From Sulfurimonas sp. (lineage in GTDB: Bacteria; Campylobacterota; Campylobacteria; Campylobacterales; Sulfurimonadaceae): a DNA stretch of 64,000 nt. The notes below the pieces were generated by a model. The model was given only the letters and a program-made list of their open reading frames with translations. It was not told the origin of the DNA and did no database searches. The translations under genes and the position numbers were made by a program. Shown here in pieces: positions 54,364 through 63,877 of the stretch. Positions within the stretch are counted from its first letter, which is position 1; every line of letters begins with the position of its first letter. The stretch lies in NCBI RefSeq assembly GCF_016744025.1, contig NZ_JADGFC010000002.1:1-64000 (forward strand), read 5' to 3'.

Positions 54364-54809
54364 TAAAGTCCATTACCCCACATATGCATCTTCTTTGCAA
54401 TAACTAAATCATATCCCTCAACTATATCAATATCATTAGGCGCGCGAAATTCAAACTCTTCTAAAAGAGCTTTTGTAGCATCTACGTCCATAATGCCTTT
54501 TTTTTCCATAATAATTATATTGGCAGTATTTGCTAGTGTTAAGTATGCTAATTTTAAAATCATTTTTGGGTTTTCATGTTTATGAAAAATATCTTTTAAA
54601 ATTACCATATCATTGTCTCTTGGTAATGCCCGAAAAGCTTGTGAAAAATTTAGATTGTCTTCGTTATATAAAGCAAGATTAACTTCACCATTGACACTTT
54701 CCATCATAGATTTTAGTGCTGTAGTAATCTCATCTTCACAGGTACTCACTTGAAGATAGTGATTTCCGGGAAGAGGAGTAAATAGTTGTAAAAATTTATC
54801 TAAATTCAT
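54363..54809 (-). CDS. Small Rossmann-like protein of unknown function
   Basis: A 148-residue protein. Its pattern of alternating strands and helices (VNLALYNEDNLNFSQAFRAL, DNDMVILKDIFHKHENPKM, ANIIIMEKKGIMDVDATKAL) resembles a cut-down class I methyltransferase without a clear SAM-binding motif. It sits between two luxS-operon genes and touches both (3-nt overlap with the MnmC-type gene). No family was recognised. Confidence 0.5.
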   Translation of the reverse strand: MNLDKFLQLFTPLPGNHYLQVSTCEDEITTALKSMMESVNGEVNLALYNEDNLNFSQAFRALPRDNDMVILKDIFHKHENPKMILKLAYLTLANTANIIIMEKKGIMDVDATKALLEEFEFRAPNDIDIVEGYDLVIAKKMHMWGNGL

Positions 54810-54810
54810 C

Positions 54811-55113
54811 TTAGTAAGCTAAATCGTGAAGCTCTTTAAATAAATATGCTTCAACAATATCATCTATACTTCTTTGAGTATGTGCAACTAAAACCATCAT
54901 GTTTTTTTCCATAAAAGGCCATACATATTCTTTGTCATTTGAGACAACAACACACTCACTAAACTTTTCAAAACTGTCTTTATCATTAGAGTGATTTACT
55001 TCTACCAACTGACCTTCTTCAACTAATAGTTGGGCCCAGATTTTTACATCATCAAGCTTAGTTAAAGAAGATTCTTGGACTTCATCACTATCCATTGGTA
55101 GTAAGATATACAT
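54811..55113 (-). CDS. 100-residue conserved-operon protein of unknown function
   Basis: A protein of 100 residues with no signal peptide or membrane helix. It is acidic and begins YILLPMDSDEVQESSLTKLD, with WAQLLVEEGQLVEVNHSND in the middle. The ATG lies immediately next to the luxS stop, implying coupled translation. No motif was recognised. Confidence 0.5.
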   Translation of the reverse strand: MYILLPMDSDEVQESSLTKLDDVKIWAQLLVEEGQLVEVNHSNDKDSFEKFSECVVVSNDKEYVWPFMEKNMMVLVAHTQRSIDDIVEAYLFKELHDLAY

Positions 55114-55620
55114 CTAGTCTTCTACTTTTGCTAAGTCCAGAGAAAGTGCATCGTTATCCATAATATCTATATCTTTACGAAGTACAGCAGAAGCAATATC
55201 TTTAGCATCTGAGAGTGAGTGCATCTTATATGTACCACATTGATATATGTTTAGTTCTGGAATATCTTTTTGCTCTTTAACTTCTAAGATATCTTTCATT
55301 GATTTTTCCCAAGCGTTTGCAACCACTTCTTCTTCAGGTTGACCAAGAACACTCATGTAAAAACCTGTTCTACAGCCCATTGGTGAAATATCAATAATTT
55401 CAGTAGTAGAAGAGTTTAAATGATCTCTCATGAAACCTGCAAAAAGGTGCTCTAGTGTATGAATACCTTCTGATGAAAGAATATCTTCATTTGGTTTTAC
55501 GAAACGTAAGTCAAAAACTGTAATGTCGTCTCCAGATGGAGTTTTCATTCCCTTAGCTTTACGAACTGCTGGTGCTGGCATGATAGTATGGTCAACTGTA
55601 AATGAGTCTAATAATGGCAT
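55114..55620 (-). CDS. luxS: S-ribosylhomocysteine lyase LuxS
   Basis: Converts S-ribosylhomocysteine to homocysteine and DPD, the AI-2 precursor. The 168 residues include the metal-binding [15 protein letters not shown] (HxxEH) and the third ligand cysteine region [15 protein letters not shown] near residue 84. [18 protein letters not shown] at the start is characteristic. The ATG follows AAGGAATTATAT. It leads an operon with two unknown genes and the MnmC-type methylase, joining SAM recycling with tRNA modification. Confidence 0.97.
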   Translation of the reverse strand: MPLLDSFTVDHTIMPAPAVRKAKGMKTPSGDDITVFDLRFVKPNEDILSSEGIHTLEHLFAGFMRDHLNSSTTEIIDISPMGCRTGFYMSVLGQPEEEVVANAWEKSMKDILEVKEQKDIPELNIYQCGTYKMHSLSDAKDIASAVLRKDIDIMDNDALSLDLAKVED

Positions 55621-55750
55621 ATATAATTCCTTAATTTAATTGAAGTATTGTAGCGAATTTTTGATGTTAAAAAATAAATATAAAAAATTAGATAAGTTAT
55701 AAGGAAAAATTGATAGATTAAAAGTTTTAGATTTGGTGTAGATTGTGTTT

Positions 55751-55793
55751 AACTTAGATAAAGGCTAGGCTAATAGCCTGCCGTATCTAAGTT
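55751..55793. repeat. Nested inverted repeat after the por operon
   Basis: Outer arms AACTTAGATA and TATCTAAGTT are exact 10-bp complements; inner arms AGGCTA and TAGCCT add a 6-bp stem. The nearest gene is porB, whose stop is 31 nt away on the minus strand. It could be a terminator or a protein-binding site. A weaker GACGCA/TGCGCC element follows. Confidence 0.75.
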
Positions 55794-55823
55794 GGACGCA
55801 ATATGCGCCGAAGCTAGAAGTTT

Positions 55824-56780
55824 TTAAACTTTTGCTTCTTCACGTCTTTGTAGATATGCCCAGTTAGCGTCTACACGTTCTTGCCACTCTTTGATTAAGT
55901 ACTTGTACTCATCTTTGAATAAGTGTTTGAAACGTCCTTGTGCAGCTAAATACTCTTCAACTGGCACAATGTTTTTAGGTCTGTAAGTAATATTAAATTC
56001 TTTACCACCAATAATTTCATAAAGAGGGAAAACCAATGAATCAGTAGATAAGTCAGCTAAATGCATTGTATCTTTAGGATCAAATTTCCACTCAGTTGTA
56101 CAAGGTGAAACTGCATTAATAAATACTGCACCTTCAGTTGCAAAACCTTTTTGGATTTTTTTAACCATATCTTTCCATTTATTTGGAGCAACTTGCGCCG
56201 CATATGGAATGTTATGAGCTGCCATAATACCTAGCATATCTTTTTTGTTTGTTTTTTCACCGTAAGAAATCTTACCTGCAGGTGAAGTTGTAGCAGAAGA
56301 ACCAATAGGAGTCGAGCTTGAACGCTGACCACCAGTATTTGCATAAACTTCATTATCAAGAACAACATACATCATGTCATGGTTTCTTTCCATACAGCCT
56401 GAAATCCACTGAAAACCGATATCATAAGAAGAACCGTCTCCACCAAAAGCTACAAACTTAGGGTTTCTCTCAGGTTGCTTTAAACGACCTTTTGTTTTAA
56501 GTGCATTATACATTGACTCTGCACCAGCAACAGCAGTTGAACTATTTTCAAAACCGATGTGAATCCAAGAAGCATCCCATGATGTATATGGATAAACTGA
56601 AGTACAAACTTCTAAACAACCAGTTGATGCAGCTAAAACTAAATCATCATTCGTTGCATTTAGAACTTCACGAACAATGATAGAGTGAGCACAACCCGGA
56701 CATAAAAGGTTTGCACCTTCAAAACGGTCTGCTGATGTTGAAAACTCTTTTAAGTTTTTAATTTTTTTCATTTCACTCAT
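55824..56780 (-). CDS. porB: Pyruvate:ferredoxin oxidoreductase beta subunit
   Basis: TPP-binding subunit of PFOR, 318 residues. It has CPGCAHSI near residue 24, the TPP motif FGGDGSSYDIGFQW and VVLDNEVYANTGGQ, and a set of cluster-ligand cysteines (STGCLEVCTSVYP). It converts pyruvate and CoA to acetyl-CoA, CO2 and reduced ferredoxin or flavodoxin. It is the last gene of porCDAB, 9 nt after porA. Confidence 0.96.
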   Translation of the reverse strand: MSEMKKIKNLKEFSTSADRFEGANLLCPGCAHSIIVREVLNATNDDLVLAASTGCLEVCTSVYPYTSWDASWIHIGFENSSTAVAGAESMYNALKTKGRLKQPERNPKFVAFGGDGSSYDIGFQWISGCMERNHDMMYVVLDNEVYANTGGQRSSSTPIGSSATTSPAGKISYGEKTNKKDMLGIMAAHNIPYAAQVAPNKWKDMVKKIQKGFATEGAVFINAVSPCTTEWKFDPKDTMHLADLSTDSLVFPLYEIIGGKEFNITYRPKNIVPVEEYLAAQGRFKHLFKDEYKYLIKEWQERVDANWAYLQRREEAKV

Positions 56781-56789
56781 ACTAATTTC

Positions 56790-58013
56790 CTATAAATAAG
56801 ATAGTTTCGGTCCACGAACACCGATAAACTGTTGTTGTTGAGTAGTTAATTTACCAGCATCTGCATTTGCTTGAAGCTCTTTGTAAAGATCTACTAAGTT
56901 TGCCTTAGTTAAGTCACGACCACCTAAACCATAAACATATCCAGAAAGTAGTACTTTTGAATCTGTATTGATTAGTGAACCTGCAACTTCATTAAACATT
57001 GCCCCAGCTGCGCCATTTGGAGATGAACGATCAAGTACAGCAACTGCTTTAATATCTTTAAGTGCATCAGCTACTTCCATAAATGGGAATGGACGAATAA
57101 CACGAAGTCCAACAACACCTGCTTTAATTCCTTTAGCTCTCATCTCAGTTGCAACTTCACGAGCAGTTTCAACTGAAGTACCTAAACAAAATACTGCAAC
57201 ATCAGCATCAGCCATGTCATAACATTCTACTGGATTATATTTACGACCACTAAGTTTCTCAAAGTCAGCGAATACTTCATCTATTTTTGAAGGTACTTTT
57301 ACCATAAGGTCATTATGTTGACGAGCTTTATGCTCAAAGTGCCAATCTTCTTCTGTTTGAACACCATGAGTTACTGGATGTTCAAAATCCAGCATATCAT
57401 TCATTGGTTTATAAGTACCAACAAATTCAAATGCTGCATCATCAGTAAGGGGGTAAACACCCTGAGCAGTATGAGATGTCATAAAACCATCTTGATTAAC
57501 TATTGCAGGAAGTCTAATATCATGATCTTCAGAAACTTTAAAAGCTATAAGGTTCATGTCATATGCTTCTTGCGGGCTAAATGCATCTAACTGAATCCAA
57601 CCACTATCACGAGTTAAATACATGTCAGAGTGATCGCCATTAACGTTTAAAGGTGCAGCTAAAGCACGGTTTACAAGATTTAAAACAATTGGTAAACGCA
57701 TACCAGAAGCTTGGTAAAGTGTCTCAACCATAAGTGCAAGACCTTGAGAAGATGTTGCAGTAGCAACACGACCACCAGCAGCAGCAGCACCAATACATGC
57801 AGACATAGCAGCATGCTCAGACTCAACCATTACAAATTCACCCTCAATATAGTTGTCAGATTTAAATTTTGCATATCCTTCAACAATAGGAGTTGATGGA
57901 GTAATAGGATAAGCAGCAACAACATCTACTTGTGCTTGTCTTAAAGCTTGAGCAGCAGCGAAATTTCCATCCCATACTTCAAGATCTCTTAATTCAATTT
58001 TATCAAATGCCAT
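56790..58013 (-). CDS. porA: Pyruvate:ferredoxin oxidoreductase alpha subunit
   Basis: Substrate and PP-binding subunit of PFOR, 407 residues. Typical segments are VDVVAAYPITPSTPIVEGYA, EHAAMSACIGAAAAGGRVATATSSQG, and VLDRSSPNGAAGAMFNEV. It starts 2 nt downstream of porD and is followed by porB, so all four subunits are made together. High CGT and GGT codon use suggests strong expression. Confidence 0.96.
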   Translation of the reverse strand: MAFDKIELRDLEVWDGNFAAAQALRQAQVDVVAAYPITPSTPIVEGYAKFKSDNYIEGEFVMVESEHAAMSACIGAAAAGGRVATATSSQGLALMVETLYQASGMRLPIVLNLVNRALAAPLNVNGDHSDMYLTRDSGWIQLDAFSPQEAYDMNLIAFKVSEDHDIRLPAIVNQDGFMTSHTAQGVYPLTDDAAFEFVGTYKPMNDMLDFEHPVTHGVQTEEDWHFEHKARQHNDLMVKVPSKIDEVFADFEKLSGRKYNPVECYDMADADVAVFCLGTSVETAREVATEMRAKGIKAGVVGLRVIRPFPFMEVADALKDIKAVAVLDRSSPNGAAGAMFNEVAGSLINTDSKVLLSGYVYGLGGRDLTKANLVDLYKELQANADAGKLTTQQQQFIGVRGPKLSYL

Positions 58014-58015
58014 TA

Positions 58016-58411
58016 CTATTTCTCCTCATCTTTTGCAGGCCACGATGCGATCTCTGCCTCATCTTCTGATTGTTCTGGGAACATAATAAGTGATTTTGGG
58101 TTTGTCGGACAAACTTCAGCACAAATTCCACAGCCTTTACAGTGATCCATATCTATACCAATCATTTTCTTATCTCTTGAAATAATTGAAACATCTGGAC
58201 AATAAATCCAACAAAACTGACAATCAATACAGTAATCTTTGTTAAAAATTGGCTTAATCAGTCTCCAGTCAGCAACACTAGCAGTATATGAACTGTTCTC
58301 AGAATAAGAGCGATCGTCTTGACTTGTTCCAGCTATATTATCTATGCTTCCATCGAATGTACGAAGCATAGCTCCGATTTCGAATTCATCCCATCCTTTT
58401 TTCATCATCAT
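58016..58411 (-). CDS. porD: Pyruvate:ferredoxin oxidoreductase delta subunit
   Basis: A 131-residue ferredoxin-like subunit carrying two [4Fe-4S] clusters, CIDCQFCWIYCPD and CKGCGICAEVCPT. It transfers electrons out of PorAB. AAGGAATT precedes the first of three consecutive ATGs. The N-terminal 60 residues lack cysteines and probably dock to other subunits. Confidence 0.95.
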   Translation of the reverse strand: MMMKKGWDEFEIGAMLRTFDGSIDNIAGTSQDDRSYSENSSYTASVADWRLIKPIFNKDYCIDCQFCWIYCPDVSIISRDKKMIGIDMDHCKGCGICAEVCPTNPKSLIMFPEQSEDEAEIASWPAKDEEK

Positions 58412-58418
58412 TAATTCC

Positions 58419-58976
58419 TTATTTCACTTCGTCATAAGCACGTTGAATTGCAATCATATTTGCATCAATAATCTTCTGTGGTAACTTTTGAAGAATTCTT
58501 TTCATGCTTTCTTTAAAAAAGTCTATTTCATACATCTTAGAAATTTTCATAAATGCGCCGAGCATTGGTGTGTTTGGAATAGGACGACCAATTGTTTCGT
58601 TTGCAATTGTAATACAATCGACAGTATGAACTTCTTTACCCGCTAACTTTGGTTGAGCTTTTACAAGTTCTTCCTTAGTTAAGTGAGTAGTAATAATATA
58701 CTTTGTATCTTCCTTAGCATTTATAGTCACATCTGATGTGTAAACTAACGCAGGGTCAATTACAAAAACAAAATCTGGCTCCATATACTTTTCATGATTC
58801 ATAATCACACTATCGTCAACCCGATTATAGGCTGTCATTGCAGCTCCACGCTTAGCAGATCCGTAAAATGCAAATGCTTGCACATGTTTACCCGTTGTTG
58901 AAATAACATCTGCTAAACCTTTTGCTCCAGTTACAGCACCTTGGCCAGCACGACTATGCCATCTAATTTCTAGCAT
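58419..58976 (-). CDS. porC: Pyruvate:ferredoxin oxidoreductase gamma subunit
   Basis: A 185-residue subunit with IRWHSRAGQGAVTGAKGLAD at the N-terminus and PNTPMLGAFMKISKMY near the end, the gamma-domain signatures. It is the first gene of the operon. The order gamma, delta, alpha, beta is as described in Helicobacter pylori. Confidence 0.95.
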   Translation of the reverse strand: MLEIRWHSRAGQGAVTGAKGLADVISTTGKHVQAFAFYGSAKRGAAMTAYNRVDDSVIMNHEKYMEPDFVFVIDPALVYTSDVTINAKEDTKYIITTHLTKEELVKAQPKLAGKEVHTVDCITIANETIGRPIPNTPMLGAFMKISKMYEIDFFKESMKRILQKLPQKIIDANMIAIQRAYDEVK

Positions 58977-59062
58977 AAATTCTCCTTCTTTTTAATACAT
59001 AAGAATCTTCAATCCTAATTACATGTATTCTAGGGAACTTGCTCTTAAATATAGCTTGATAC

Positions 59063-59068
59063 ATTATA
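59063..59068 (-). promoter_or_regulatory. Candidate -10 element for porCDAB
   Basis: TATAAT on the minus strand, 87 nt upstream of porC, predicts a leader of about 80 nt. A TTGACT lies only 11 nt further upstream, too close for an ideal -35. Confidence 0.35.
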
Positions 59069-59081
59069 TAATCTTATAAAG

Positions 59082-59744
59082 TCAAGAAATGTGTTTCGTT
59101 TTGCGATTTTGTAAAAACTTAATTGCATCCAATGCATCATCAAAAATAACATCTGTAAATTGACTTAATATATCACAATTATCGTATCCAGTTAATACAC
59201 CTATAGAGTGTACACCCGCATTATTTGCGGATATTAGATCTAATTTTGTATCACCTATCATCCAAACTTCTTCATTGCTATAATCAAGAGCATTTAGGGC
59301 TTTTACTATAGGTTCTGCGTCCGGTTTTGGCTTCTCAACATCTTCTCTGCCAATCAAAACTTCAAAATATTTCATCAGCTCAAAATGCTCCATTAAAACC
59401 TTAGAATATTTTCCTGTTTTTGTTGTAACTATACCAAGTTTTGCAAATTCATTAGCTTGAATTACTGCTTCTTTTGCATTAATCAAAAGAGAGGTTTTTT
59501 TCGTAGCAATTACTCTGTAGTACTCTTTATAAGTTGCTACATAGTCCCAAACAACATCTTCATCTACTCCTAATTCTCTGTACATAACATCTAATGGATA
59601 TCCTATTAAAGATGCTATATCTTCGTCTTTTGGATGTGGATAGTTATGTTCTTTAAAAGAGTGGTGAAATGTCTCTAAAATCGCTTCTGTCGAGTCAATT
59701 AGTGTTCCGTCTAAATCAAAAAGTATAATCAATTTTTTTCCCAT
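59082..59744 (-). CDS. gph: HAD-family phosphatase (phosphoglycolate phosphatase-like)
   Basis: A 220-residue HAD hydrolase. Motif I IILFDLDGTLIDSTEAI supplies the nucleophile aspartate, motif II is LGIVTTKTGKYS and motif III/IV is KPKPDAEPIV and WMIGDTKLDLISANNAG. The helical cap lies between 20 and 90. Phosphoglycolate or pyrophosphate (PpaX-like) are likely substrates. The ATG lies 16 nt inside the end of the peptide-binding protein gene, so the two are co-transcribed. Confidence 0.85.
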   Translation of the reverse strand: MGKKLIILFDLDGTLIDSTEAILETFHHSFKEHNYPHPKDEDIASLIGYPLDVMYRELGVDEDVVWDYVATYKEYYRVIATKKTSLLINAKEAVIQANEFAKLGIVTTKTGKYSKVLMEHFELMKYFEVLIGREDVEKPKPDAEPIVKALNALDYSNEEVWMIGDTKLDLISANNAGVHSIGVLTGYDNCDILSQFTDVIFDDALDAIKFLQNRKTKHIS

Positions 59745-61231
59745 TGTATGTAATTATGCCAGATGCCACCAAGGCTTGGCTCTATATTTTTAATATCTTT
59801 ATTTACTGTAGTAATAGAGTTAGGAATATATAAAAATAGGTATGGATTATCATCAACGATAATCTTAAACATTTTTTGCCATATTATTGCCAACTTCTCT
59901 CTATCAACTATGGTTTGAGATTCTTCTATCATCTTATCAAGTTTTTTGTTTTTATAACCAACAAAATTAAAAGCACCCTTTTTATCGTTATCGCTATGCC
60001 ATATAGAATATGGATCGGGAGTAATAGATAGATTCCAAGCAAGAACTAAAGCATCAAACTTATGTGGAAAAACTACCATATTTAAAAATGCCTGCCATTC
60101 CATTACTCTAAGTGTAACTTCTACCCCGACCTTTTTTAACTGGTGCTGTAAAATCTGGGCAACGTAAGGTCTTATAGCATTAGAGTTTGATGTAACTATC
60201 TCAAATTGCAGGGGATTATTTTCGTCATATCCAGCTTGAGCTAAAAGCTGTCTTGACTCTTTTATATTTTGAGTAGGTGCTTTTACATCTTTATTAAAAG
60301 CTATAGAACCAGGGAGGAATGGACCCGTACAAACTTTAGCATGTGAGAAAAATAATATATCCATAATTTCTTGTCTATTTATAGCTAAAGAGACAGCTTT
60401 ACGAACCCTTGGGTCTTGGAATTTTTTCAACCTAAGATTAAATCCCAAGTATGTATATGAGTGACTTATCTTTTCATATACATTGAACTTAGAAAAAAAC
60501 GCATCAGTTAACTGTCTCTCAAACTGCATAGGTTCAATACTTCCAATATCAAGTGCAGAAGATTTTAACATCAAAAATCTTGTCATAGGATCAGCTATAA
60601 CATGAAAAGATATTTCATCAATTTTTGGTACACCTTCAAAATAGTTTTTATTTGCTTTTAAAATAATATTTTTAGAATGTTCTAGTAGATGCAGCTTATA
60701 TGGCCCAGTACCAATGGGATTTGTATTAAATTTGGAACTCATCATATTTTGTTCATTTTGCAAAATATGTTTTGGTAATATCCCCATTGCCCAAACTTCA
60801 AATGCTTTAAAGTAAGGTTGTTTATATATGACTTTTACTGTCAGTTTATCAATAGCCTCTACACTTTTTACAAATCTAAATCCCGCACTATATGGTGTAG
60901 ATATTTTAGGTGACATTATAGTTTCATAGGTAAAAACAACATCAGCGGAACTAAACTCTTTACCATCATGCCAGAGAACATTTTCTTTTAATTTAAAAAT
61001 AACCGTAGTATTATTTTCAAAATAAAACTCTTTAGCTAAGTCTCCAATAATCTCTTTATTGTCTTTATCATATTTAACAAGTCCGTTAAAGATAAACCCT
61101 GCTATCTCTGAAGAACTAGAGTCAGTAGCAAGCAAAGGGTTTAATCTAGATGGATTTGTCGAGGTTGCAAGATGCAAGGTTGAAGCAAATATATTTATAG
61201 ATAAAAAAAGTAGTAATAAAAATTTCACCAC
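59729..61231 (-). CDS. Periplasmic peptide-binding protein (SBP_bac_5)
   Basis: A 500-residue extracellular solute-binding protein of family 5. It has a signal peptide (FLLLLFLSINIFASTL), the domain start NPSRLNPLLATDSSSSEIAG, GTGPYKL and the DPRVRKAVSLAINRQEI helix, all typical of peptide or nickel binders. The start is GTG at 61231 (a second GTG is next). No permease genes are adjacent; it could serve the single ABC ATPase at 15658, although nothing here links them. Confidence 0.88.
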   Translation of the reverse strand: MVKFLLLLFLSINIFASTLHLATSTNPSRLNPLLATDSSSSEIAGFIFNGLVKYDKDNKEIIGDLAKEFYFENNTTVIFKLKENVLWHDGKEFSSADVVFTYETIMSPKISTPYSAGFRFVKSVEAIDKLTVKVIYKQPYFKAFEVWAMGILPKHILQNEQNMMSSKFNTNPIGTGPYKLHLLEHSKNIILKANKNYFEGVPKIDEISFHVIADPMTRFLMLKSSALDIGSIEPMQFERQLTDAFFSKFNVYEKISHSYTYLGFNLRLKKFQDPRVRKAVSLAINRQEIMDILFFSHAKVCTGPFLPGSIAFNKDVKAPTQNIKESRQLLAQAGYDENNPLQFEIVTSNSNAIRPYVAQILQHQLKKVGVEVTLRVMEWQAFLNMVVFPHKFDALVLAWNLSITPDPYSIWHSDNDKKGAFNFVGYKNKKLDKMIEESQTIVDREKLAIIWQKMFKIIVDDNPYLFLYIPNSITTVNKDIKNIEPSLGGIWHNYIQWEKN

Positions 61232-61238
61232 TAAACTC

Positions 61239-62618
61239 TTAGTTTATTGCTTTATCATTAACACTCAACTTACCATCATTAAGTTTGATTTCAAAAACAA
61301 GATTGTTGCCATCTTCTTTAGCTAGTGAATTTGCCATCCCTGTTATAGGTGCTTCTTCGTTTACAATAGCATAGAGCTCTTTTGAAAACTTTATTGTAGA
61401 TGCAAGGTTTAAATTTTTACTCAGAGACATTGGAGCAGTTTGTAATTTTTTTGCTAAATCTGCATCTTCTTTTAAAACTACTTTTGCCATTAAGCTAAAG
61501 CCATCTATTGGTTTTTGATTTTCTATTCTTACTTGTTTGATAGACATATCTGCGATACTAAGTGATAAACCTTTTGAAAATATTCTTTTAAGTGATTCTT
61601 GAAGTTTATACTCAAAATCAGGAGAATTATTTGCATTTGCATGAGAAGTTAGTTTTCTGAACTCTTCATATGAATCTTTATCTACACCATCTAAAGAGAT
61701 GTCATAGTTAAATCCTGAAGCTCCTATGTTTGCATCTTTAGAATTAAATTTAAACTCTCCAATAGAACTCTTTGCATTGAACTCTGCTTTTTCTCCTTGA
61801 GTATTTGAAGATACATTTATTTTAATATTATCAAGACTAGCTTCTAACTTAGAATTATTGTCTTCATTAAGAAGAATTGATATTGATTCAATTGCAGCAC
61901 CAGATAAATAAGTACTTTGTGATTCAAAAGTAGACGAAGATGTTAACTCATTCATCTCAAATCTCACTTCTTCCCCAGACTCATCAGCAATGATAACTAT
62001 CTTTGCAATACTAGTTTGTAAATTTTCAGGAGCTATTAAAGAACCATTTCCATAGTATGTAGCATCAAAGAGTTTTACAGTCATTTTACTACCATTGTCA
62101 AAAATATACTCTTCATCTATATTTTTGATATAACCATCAAAAAGTTTATCAGATATATAGTAGTTCATATGATATAAAACACCTTTACCCTGAAGTAATT
62201 TATCTACATAAGTATAAAAAGGCATATTTTCTTGTTGTAGTTCTTCACTCAAATTTGTAGGAAGAGCTAAAGGATAGATATCTACTAATACTTTAGAACT
62301 AAAAGGAAAATTACTATATTCCAAATCTACACCTACTACTGCGCCTGATAACATTGCATCTATATATGGTGGTAATTGTGCATCTGAGTATTGGTTAAGA
62401 TGTTCTATAAACTTTTGTCCATCTGCTAGTAAAAATTCATAATGTTTTTTTGTATTTAAGTACGAAGACTCTGTTGTAGCATTTTTCAACTCTAAACCAT
62501 TAGAAGTTAAAACTGAAATTCTTGTTTTTAGAACTCCATCAACAACACTGTTACCTACTATTGGGAGAGATGCTATAACAGCAATAATTACTACGAGAGC
62601 TAAAAGAATTTTTTTCAT
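61239..62618 (-). CDS. DUF945 family exported protein
   Basis: A 459-residue protein with an N-terminal signal anchor (KKILLALVVIIAVIASLPIV). Features in DUF945 (YdgA) style are an early GNSVVDGVLKTRISVLTSNG segment and repeated beta segments (KIVIIADESGEEVRFEMNEL, DGFSLMAKVVLKEDADLAKK). It is probably periplasmic and membrane-tethered. The role is unknown. It lies 7 nt upstream of the peptide-binding protein gene. Confidence 0.72.
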   Translation of the reverse strand: MKKILLALVVIIAVIASLPIVGNSVVDGVLKTRISVLTSNGLELKNATTESSYLNTKKHYEFLLADGQKFIEHLNQYSDAQLPPYIDAMLSGAVVGVDLEYSNFPFSSKVLVDIYPLALPTNLSEELQQENMPFYTYVDKLLQGKGVLYHMNYYISDKLFDGYIKNIDEEYIFDNGSKMTVKLFDATYYGNGSLIAPENLQTSIAKIVIIADESGEEVRFEMNELTSSSTFESQSTYLSGAAIESISILLNEDNNSKLEASLDNIKINVSSNTQGEKAEFNAKSSIGEFKFNSKDANIGASGFNYDISLDGVDKDSYEEFRKLTSHANANNSPDFEYKLQESLKRIFSKGLSLSIADMSIKQVRIENQKPIDGFSLMAKVVLKEDADLAKKLQTAPMSLSKNLNLASTIKFSKELYAIVNEEAPITGMANSLAKEDGNNLVFEIKLNDGKLSVNDKAIN

Positions 62619-62701
62619 AAATGTACCTTTTTATTAATTAAGGACATTATATATGAAATAAGTTAAATAGATTGTTTTTTGTAGAAATAGAAGGATTTTA
62701 C

Positions 62702-62717
62702 CAATGCAAAAGCATTG
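62702..62717. terminator. Hairpin downstream of rpsI
   Basis: CAATGC and GCATTG form a perfect 6-bp stem with an A4 loop, 21 nt after the rpsI stop. Downstream on the minus strand the sequence is not a run of T. It may end the rplM-rpsI transcript. Confidence 0.35.
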
Positions 62718-62738
62718 ATAAAAAGGTAGAAAAAAAGA

Positions 62739-63128
62739 TTAACGTTTTGAGAACTGACGAGAACGACGAGCTTTACGCTTACCTGGCTTCTTACGTTCAA
62801 CAACACGTGAATCACGAGTCATCATACCCTCTGGTTTAAGGATAGCTTTAATCGCTGGATCAAATGCAACTAGTGCACGAGAAATACCATGACGAAGTGC
62901 ATCAGCTTGACCACCGAAACCACCACCTAAAGTAGTAGCAACGATATCAACTGATGTATCTTGCTTAGAAAGAACTAATGGTTGTTTAACACGAAGCTTC
63001 TTAGCTTCAAGTCCACCTAACCATGCGTCTAAAGAAAGACCATTGATTGTGATGTTACCTGTACCTGGAGTTAACCATACTTTTGCTATTGACGCTTTAC
63101 GACGACCTGTTGCATAAATTTTTGCCAT
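62739..63128 (-). CDS. rpsI: 30S ribosomal protein S9
   Basis: A 129-residue ribosomal protein of the small subunit. It shows [15 protein letters not shown] at the N-terminus, [20 protein letters not shown] in the middle and the basic tail [14 protein letters not shown] that reaches the P-site tRNA. It follows rplM by 11 nt. Confidence 0.98.
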   Translation of the reverse strand: MAKIYATGRRKASIAKVWLTPGTGNITINGLSLDAWLGGLEAKKLRVKQPLVLSKQDTSVDIVATTLGGGFGGQADALRHGISRALVAFDPAIKAILKPEGMMTRDSRVVERKKPGKRKARRSRQFSKR

Positions 63129-63139
63129 GTGGTTAATCC

Positions 63140-63562
63140 TTACTTAGCTAGTTGTGCAGTGTGAGGGTGTTCAGCACCTGCATAAATTTTTAATTTTTTA
63201 AGCATCTTAGCACCAAGCTTAGTTTTAGGAAGCATACCACGAGTAGCTAATTTATATAGTTTCTCAGGGTTTTTCTCTAAAAGCTCAGTCATTTTAACAC
63301 TCTTAGTTGAACCGAAGTAACCTGAGTGAGAAAAATATTCTTTGTTTGCTATTTTACCAAGACCATTAAATTTAGCCTTAGAAGCGTTGATGATAACTAC
63401 GTAGTCACCACAGTCAATATTCGGAGTCCAACAAGGCTTACGCTTACCACGAAGAGCTGTTGCTACTTCTGTAATCATACGACCAAATGTCTTACCTTCA
63501 GCATCAATCAAAATCCACTTTTGATCAATCTGTTCTGGAGTTGCAATTTGTGTAAATTTCAT
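63140..63562 (-). CDS. rplM: 50S ribosomal protein L13
   Basis: A 140-residue early-assembly ribosomal protein. Features are [38 protein letters not shown] and [20 protein letters not shown]. Co-transcription with rpsI is the usual arrangement. The ATG follows AAAGGTTCTTGA. Confidence 0.98.
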   Translation of the reverse strand: MKFTQIATPEQIDQKWILIDAEGKTFGRMITEVATALRGKRKPCWTPNIDCGDYVVIINASKAKFNGLGKIANKEYFSHSGYFGSTKSVKMTELLEKNPEKLYKLATRGMLPKTKLGAKMLKKLKIYAGAEHPHTAQLAK

Positions 63563-63672
63563 TCAAGAACCTTTCATTTATTTAAGTGACGGAAGTATAA
63601 CCACATATACTTACAAGAAGCTTAAATTAAGGTTCAATTAATTTAAAAATAGTTATTAATTTCAACTATTAT

Positions 63673-63843
63673 CTAATCCTCTTCATACTCTATAAAATCA
63701 TCTTTACTTGCTCCACAATCAGGACAACTCCAATCATCGGGAATGTCTTCAAATGCAGTTCCCGGAGCTATATCACCATCTGGGTCACCTACAACAGGAT
63801 CATAAATCCAATCACATACTTCACATATATATTTCTTAGCCAT
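63673..63843 (-). CDS. Rubredoxin
   Basis: A 56-residue iron protein. Two CxxC pairs (C7/C10 in [12 protein letters not shown] and C40/C43 in [13 protein letters not shown]) bind a single Fe; [20 protein letters not shown] is the usual middle. The ATG follows AAAGGAAATATT. It is an electron carrier, and its closeness to the ribosomal genes gives no clue to its partner. Confidence 0.95.
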   Translation of the reverse strand: MAKKYICEVCDWIYDPVVGDPDGDIAPGTAFEDIPDDWSCPDCGASKDDFIEYEED

Positions 63844-63877
63844 AATATTTCCTTTTTTTGTCTTTTGTATATGGTAC

